A stretch of 10,132 nt of DNA from Planctomycetota bacterium (lineage in GTDB: Bacteria > Planctomycetota > Planctomycetia > Isosphaerales > Isosphaeraceae): the NCBI GenBank assembly GCA_021818605.1, contig JAKAUH010001034.1:1-10132 (forward strand). Direction: 5' to 3'. Positions 7,014 through 10,132 of the stretch are shown piece by piece. Both the position numbers and the translations under genes were made by a program. How positions within the stretch are numbered: position 1 is the stretch's first letter; each line of letters opens with the position of its first letter. Under the pieces are notes generated by a model. It was not told the DNA's origin. It did not search any database and saw only the letters and a list, made by a program, of their open reading frames with translations.

Positions 7014-7898
7014 ATGCCCCCTCTGACTGGCCGCCTCATCGTCGCCCTCGTCTGGCTGGCGATCGCCGCGGCCTGCCTGCCTGCCCGGGCCCAGGAGGCG
7101 CCCGAGGACCTTCCCGATGAGCCGGTCGCCGTACCGGGTGGCGCGGCCGAAAAGGCCGCCCCTGACGAGGATCTCGACCTCGGCCAGTGGGTCTTCAACG
7201 GCCATGGCCTGGATAAGGTGCAAGGGGACTTCGAGAAGTCCCTCCAGAACGTCATCGCACGCTTCGACGGCAAGTATCATCTCACGCCGGCCCAGAAGAG
7301 GAAGCTCACGCTGGCCGGCGGCCTCGACATCAAGCGTTTTTTCGACCGATACGCCACTCTCAAGGCCGAGTTTGTCCGGACCAAGGGCGACTGGAACAAG
7401 GTCGGCAACCAGGTTTTCGAACTGCGGCGGATCTGCAATCTGCCCTACGCCGAGCTTTTCGGCGACGAGTCGATGCTCGCCAAGACCCTGAAGAAGAACC
7501 TGACGGCCGAGCAGGTGGCGAATCACGACCGGAACATCTACCGGGTCCGGGTCGAGTGGATGGCCGGCCTGCTCGATCGCCGGCTGAAGCTCACCCCCGA
7601 CCAGCACCGACGGCTCGTCGACCTGCTGGCCGCCGAGACCCCGCCCCTGGGTCGCTACGGGAACTTTGATTACGATGCGATCATGTTCCAGATGTCGCGC
7701 CTGCCCGCCGGGCGGATTCGCGGCGTGCTCGGCGAGTCCCAGTGCCGCGACCTGACCTTGCGATTCGAGCAGGCGCGGCGGATGGAGGGCCTGCTCGTCT
7801 CCGAGGGCTACATCCGCCCGACCGCCGCGGCCGCCAGCACCGGCGGCGGCGCCACACCAGCAGCCGCCCGTCCTCACCACGAGGAAGCCCGACGATGA
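7014..7898 (+). CDS. Secreted protein of a planctomycete LTxxQ-like paralogous family (copy 1)
   Basis: The product has 294 residues from the preferred start (301 from 6993). An N-terminal signal peptide (GR followed by LIVALVWLAIAAACL) is probably cleaved after ARA at residue 26, before an acidic stretch; C21 gives only a poor lipobox. The mature part is largely helical and charged. Key motifs are QWVF near residue 60, LTPAQ at 90 followed by KLTLAG and DIKRFFDR, LTAEQ at 163, LTPDQ at 193 and LGESQ at 239. The end is an Ala/Gly/Pro-rich tail. It is clearly paralogous to the protein starting at 9203: 19 of 23 residues match in the DIKRFFDR block, and the first two LTxxQ motifs are 73 residues apart in both. 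The stop overlaps the next start as ATGA. I know the family as a hypothetical-protein group in large planctomycete genomes; its function is unknown. Export is well supported and any chaperone or sensor role is speculation. Confidence 0.85.
   Translation: MPPLTGRLIVALVWLAIAAACLPARAQEAPEDLPDEPVAVPGGAAEKAAPDEDLDLGQWVFNGHGLDKVQGDFEKSLQNVIARFDGKYHLTPAQKRKLTLAGGLDIKRFFDRYATLKAEFVRTKGDWNKVGNQVFELRRICNLPYAELFGDESMLAKTLKKNLTAEQVANHDRNIYRVRVEWMAGLLDRRLKLTPDQHRRLVDLLAAETPPLGRYGNFDYDAIMFQMSRLPAGRIRGVLGESQCRDLTLRFEQARRMEGLLVSEGYIRPTAAAASTGGGATPAAARPHHEEARR
7881..7885 (+). promoter_or_regulatory. Ribosome binding site for the 7895 start
   Basis: GAGGA lies 9 bases before the ATG at 7895 and inside the end of the preceding gene. 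It supports 7895 over the in-frame ATG at 7742, whose extra 51 residues overlap the previous gene and would bury the signal peptide. Confidence 0.6.
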
Positions 7899-9139
7899 TC
7901 CATCGGACGCTCGCCACATTTCTGACCCTTGCGGTCGCCACGGCCACGGTGACCACCACGCTGGCGATCGCCCCGCCCGCCGATCCGGTTGACGCGACGC
8001 TGGCGGTTGAGCCCCAGCAGGGGCAAACCGTGGCCGTGCAGGAGGTGTACGTCAAGAAGGTGGCGACGAAGCCAACGCCACCGGCGAAGGACGACGGCCC
8101 CGAGGAGAAGCCGGTCCGCGTCCTCCGCGCCGCGCCGGCCCCGCGGGCCAAGGTCGCGAGGAAGGCCGCGCCCGCCCCGCAGCCGGCGATGGCCGCCGCG
8201 GCCATCATGGTGGCTCCCGGCATGGCGATGAACAACGAGGCCCAGATCCGCCAGTACATGCGGCAAATGCGCCCCCTGCTCCGCTCCGAGTACCACATCG
8301 TCCGCGTGGTCTGCCGGCCGACGCCCGAGCAGCGCAAGGAACTCGCCCGGGTCGGTGAGCAGACCCTGCGTGAGGCCAGCCGCAAGTACGTCGAGTTGAT
8401 GCAGCGACCCATGGGCGTCGCCGAGCGGGCCCGGAATCAGCCGTACAGGACCATCCGCGCCGGCCTGCTCGCCGCCGTGAAGGCCAGGTTCCCTTCCGAG
8501 GTGGCCAATCGCCTGGAGGCCGAGGGCACGCGCCGCGAGGCCAGCCGCAAGGCCCTGTTCGTCCGCAACCTCGTCGCCCGCCTCGACCACGACCTCGTCC
8601 TCGACCCCGGCCAGCGCGACAAGCTCGCCGAATCGCTCGAAAAGCACTGGGACGACTCGTGGGGCCAGTCGATCGAAATGTTCATGTACGACTATCAATA
8701 CCTCCCGCCGATCCCCGACCACCTCGTCTCGCCATTTTTGAACGACGCACAGAGGCGAATCTGGCGGACCACCCAGAAGGTCCAGGTGTTCTTCGGCGGC
8801 TTCGGCCTGATGGGCGGCGTGATGGCCGACGATCCGCTCGAGGACCCGGAGCTGAAGGAGGCCCGGCTTGAGGCGGCGAAGAACGATCCGGCCCCAGGCG
8901 TCCGCCAGGGACGCCCCGCCATGATCATCCGCGCTCCCGCGGCGGCCGTCCAGAAGGCGCAGGCCCGCCGCGGCGCCGTCGTTGAACAGCTCAAGGTGAT
9001 TCGCAAGGAACAACTCAAGGTCATCCGCAAGAAGGCCGGGCCGGCCGAGAAGGCCCAGGCGGTCGAGAAGAAGGTGGCACCGCCCACGCTCAAGACCACC
9101 ATCGAGACGAAGTCGGTCACCACGCCGGCGCCGAAATAG
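7895..9139 (+). CDS. Secreted Ala/Pro/Lys-rich protein, divergent member of the same LTxxQ-like family (copy 2)
   Basis: The product has 414 residues. A signal peptide (MIHRTLATFLTLAVATATVT and following) is probably cleaved after AIA at residue 26. Residues 27-110 are a low-complexity Val/Lys/Pro/Ala region, likely extended and disordered. Residues about 115-300 are helical and contain PTPEQ (142), LDPGQ (236) and LNDAQ (282). The glutamines of the last two are 46 residues apart, exactly as in both neighbouring secreted proteins, so I place it in the same family although the DIKRFFDR block is lost. The C-terminal 100 residues are strongly basic and include an 8-residue tandem duplication (EQLKVIRK twice). 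The start overlaps the previous stop as ATGA. The function is unknown. The basic tail could contact anionic wall or nucleic-acid polymers, but nothing in the sequence proves this. Confidence 0.85.
   Translation: MIHRTLATFLTLAVATATVTTTLAIAPPADPVDATLAVEPQQGQTVAVQEVYVKKVATKPTPPAKDDGPEEKPVRVLRAAPAPRAKVARKAAPAPQPAMAAAAIMVAPGMAMNNEAQIRQYMRQMRPLLRSEYHIVRVVCRPTPEQRKELARVGEQTLREASRKYVELMQRPMGVAERARNQPYRTIRAGLLAAVKARFPSEVANRLEAEGTRREASRKALFVRNLVARLDHDLVLDPGQRDKLAESLEKHWDDSWGQSIEMFMYDYQYLPPIPDHLVSPFLNDAQRRIWRTTQKVQVFFGGFGLMGGVMADDPLEDPELKEARLEAAKNDPAPGVRQGRPAMIIRAPAAAVQKAQARRGAVVEQLKVIRKEQLKVIRKKAGPAEKAQAVEKKVAPPTLKTTIETKSVTTPAPK
8984..9031 (+). repeat. Two-copy 24-base tandem repeat within a coding region
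   Basis: Units 8984-9007 and 9008-9031 differ at three bases, all third positions, and encode EQLKVIRK twice. The synonymous-only differences suggest the duplicated peptide has been kept by selection, although the sample is very small. Confidence 0.75.
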
Positions 9140-9202
9140 CAAAGCCTCCTGGTTTCGCTGCGATCCTGAATCAATTTGCCAACGACGTCCGAGGTGTCCG
9201 TC

Positions 9203-10132
9203 ATGACCGATCCCGCCCGCACCCGACTCCGATGGCTGCTCGCCGCCGTTTTCCTGGCGGTCGTCGGGTCGGGGACCGTCGTCCGCGCCCAGCAGATCGA
9301 TGACGAGGACGACGAGGAAGAGGCCCCCGCCGTCCAGGCCGGCATGCTGCGGATCAACAACGCGGTCGTCATGAACGACGCCCAGTTCGACCAGTGGGTC
9401 TTCGGCAACATGGGCGTCGCCAACCCGGGCGCTGCTCGCAACAAGCTCGACTCGATGCTGACGCTCAACATCGAGAACCTCGATCGCGTCTGCGGGCTCA
9501 CCCCGTTCCAGAAGAAGAAGCTCACCCTGGCCGGGCATGGCGACATCAAGCGCTTCTTCGACCGCATCGAGGTCCTGCGGAAGAAGTTCACCCGGAGCAA
9601 GAATGATCAGAATGCCTGGCAGAAGCTCTGGCAGGAGGTCCAGCCGCTGCGCAACTCGTTCAACTCGGGGTTCTTCGAGGGGGACTCGATCTTCGCCAAG
9701 GCGATCAAGGTCACGCTGAGCTCCGAGCAGACCGCCCGCCACAAGCAGTTGCTCCTCGAGCGGACCCACTATCGGTACTGGGCCAAGGTCGACCTGGCCA
9801 TGGAACTGATCAACAACGACGTGGGGTTCACCGACGACCAGCGCGTCCAGATGCTGAAGCTGCTGAAAGAGGAGACGAAGCCCCCGCTCAAGCTGGGCGA
9901 GAACGACTATTACGTCGTGCTCTACCAGCTCAGCCGTATCCCCGAGGCCCGGCTGAAACCCGTCTTCGACGACTTCCAGTGGAAGTACCTCAAGCGGCAG
10001 CTCGACCAGGGCCGCGGGATGGCCATGTTCCTCAAGCAGAATGGGTTCATCCCCGACGAGAAGGGCGTGAAGGCTCCGCCCCCCGGGCAGGAACGCATGA
10101 AAGTTCAGAGGAGGGGCGCGGTCGTCATCAAG
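9203..10132 (+). CDS. Secreted protein of the same LTxxQ-like family (copy 3; 3' end beyond window)
   Basis: The frame is open for 310 codons to the last base, so the C-terminus is missing. The ATG at 9203 has GAGG at 9191-9194, 8 bases upstream. A signal peptide (TRLRWLLAAVFLAVVGSG) is probably cleaved after VRA at residue 29, followed by an acidic DDEDDEEE-like stretch. The core has QWVF near 70, LTPFQ at 99 followed by KLTLAG and DIKRFFDR, LSSEQ at 172, FTDDQ at 209 and FDDFQ at 255. This is the same order and near-identical spacing as the copy starting at 7014. The visible end after FLKQNGFIPDE is Pro/Lys-rich. A 63-base, comparatively AT-rich gap separates it from the preceding gene, with no hairpin or clear promoter, so it may share that transcript. 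The function is unknown. Confidence 0.85.
   Translation, partial: MTDPARTRLRWLLAAVFLAVVGSGTVVRAQQIDDEDDEEEAPAVQAGMLRINNAVVMNDAQFDQWVFGNMGVANPGAARNKLDSMLTLNIENLDRVCGLTPFQKKKLTLAGHGDIKRFFDRIEVLRKKFTRSKNDQNAWQKLWQEVQPLRNSFNSGFFEGDSIFAKAIKVTLSSEQTARHKQLLLERTHYRYWAKVDLAMELINNDVGFTDDQRVQMLKLLKEETKPPLKLGENDYYVVLYQLSRIPEARLKPVFDDFQWKYLKRQLDQGRGMAMFLKQNGFIPDEKGVKAPPPGQERMKVQRRGAVVIK

Noticed and set aside
7014..7079. Lipoprotein signal (Cys21) in the first secreted protein
   Set aside because: The residues before the Cys are all Ala after Ile (no Leu/Val at -3), and a better signal peptidase I site, ARA before Gln, follows five residues later.
3803..7273. A 1156-codon open frame on the minus strand opposite the large membrane protein
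   Set aside because: It is a shadow of G/C-ending codons on the plus strand. Its translation is Arg/Gly/Leu/Ala/Asp-rich without recognisable domains, whereas the plus strand has transmembrane helices and family motifs.
7742..7894. ATG 7742 as the start of the second secreted protein
   Set aside because: It would overlap the preceding gene by over 150 bases and place 51 Arg/Pro-rich residues before a clear signal peptide that begins at ATG 7895.
9140..9202. Terminator or promoter between the second and third secreted proteins
   Set aside because: I found no stem of useful length, no T-run and no paired -35/-10 boxes; only the ribosome binding site at 9191-9194 is convincing.
7874..9769. A 631-codon minus-strand frame across the secreted proteins, and a similar one at 953-2290
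   Set aside because: Both have shadow composition and run across the boundaries of genes supported by signal peptides, ribosome binding sites and paralogous motifs.

Overview
The window is one strongly GC-rich, fully plus-strand block from what looks like a planctomycete, most likely of the Isosphaeraceae type (inference from family content and composition, not a marker gene). Codons end almost always in G or C, so long open frames on the minus strand are shadows. There are no RNA genes, CRISPR arrays or insertion sequences, and no gap without a gene exceeds about 130 bases.

Bases 1-6883 hold the tail of an envelope gene cluster of the MoxR/DUF58/BatA/VWA kind. A 5'-truncated BatA-type membrane protein overlaps by ATGA with a second membrane protein carrying a VWA domain plus a glutamine-amidotransferase-like domain. 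After a 132-base structured gap comes a very long three-helix membrane protein of the DUF4175-like type with an extracytoplasmic beta-rich region and a long helical C-terminus. These are probably co-transcribed; the MoxR ATPase and DUF58 genes would be expected upstream of the window.

The most striking point is at 6266-6268: the long membrane protein stops at an in-frame TGA, but the same reading frame stays open and coding-like for another 615 bases with no ATG or ribosome binding site near its beginning. The downstream part looks like the natural C-terminus of the same polypeptide. A small hairpin sits 15-33 bases after the TGA with a G near the start of its loop. Selenocysteine recoding, a recent nonsense mutation, a base error, or a true gene split are all possible and can be told apart.

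Bases 6884-10132 hold a different unit: three consecutive secreted proteins (7014-7898, 7895-9139, and 9203 to the window end). The first and third are obvious paralogues sharing a 23-residue block with 19 identities. The middle one looks unrelated at first, yet all three carry LTxxQ-like motifs, and the last two motif glutamines are exactly 46 residues apart in each. I read this as a tandem expansion of a planctomycete-restricted exported helical family of unknown function, with a distant and unproven resemblance in motif style to LTxxQ periplasmic proteins such as Spy/CpxP.
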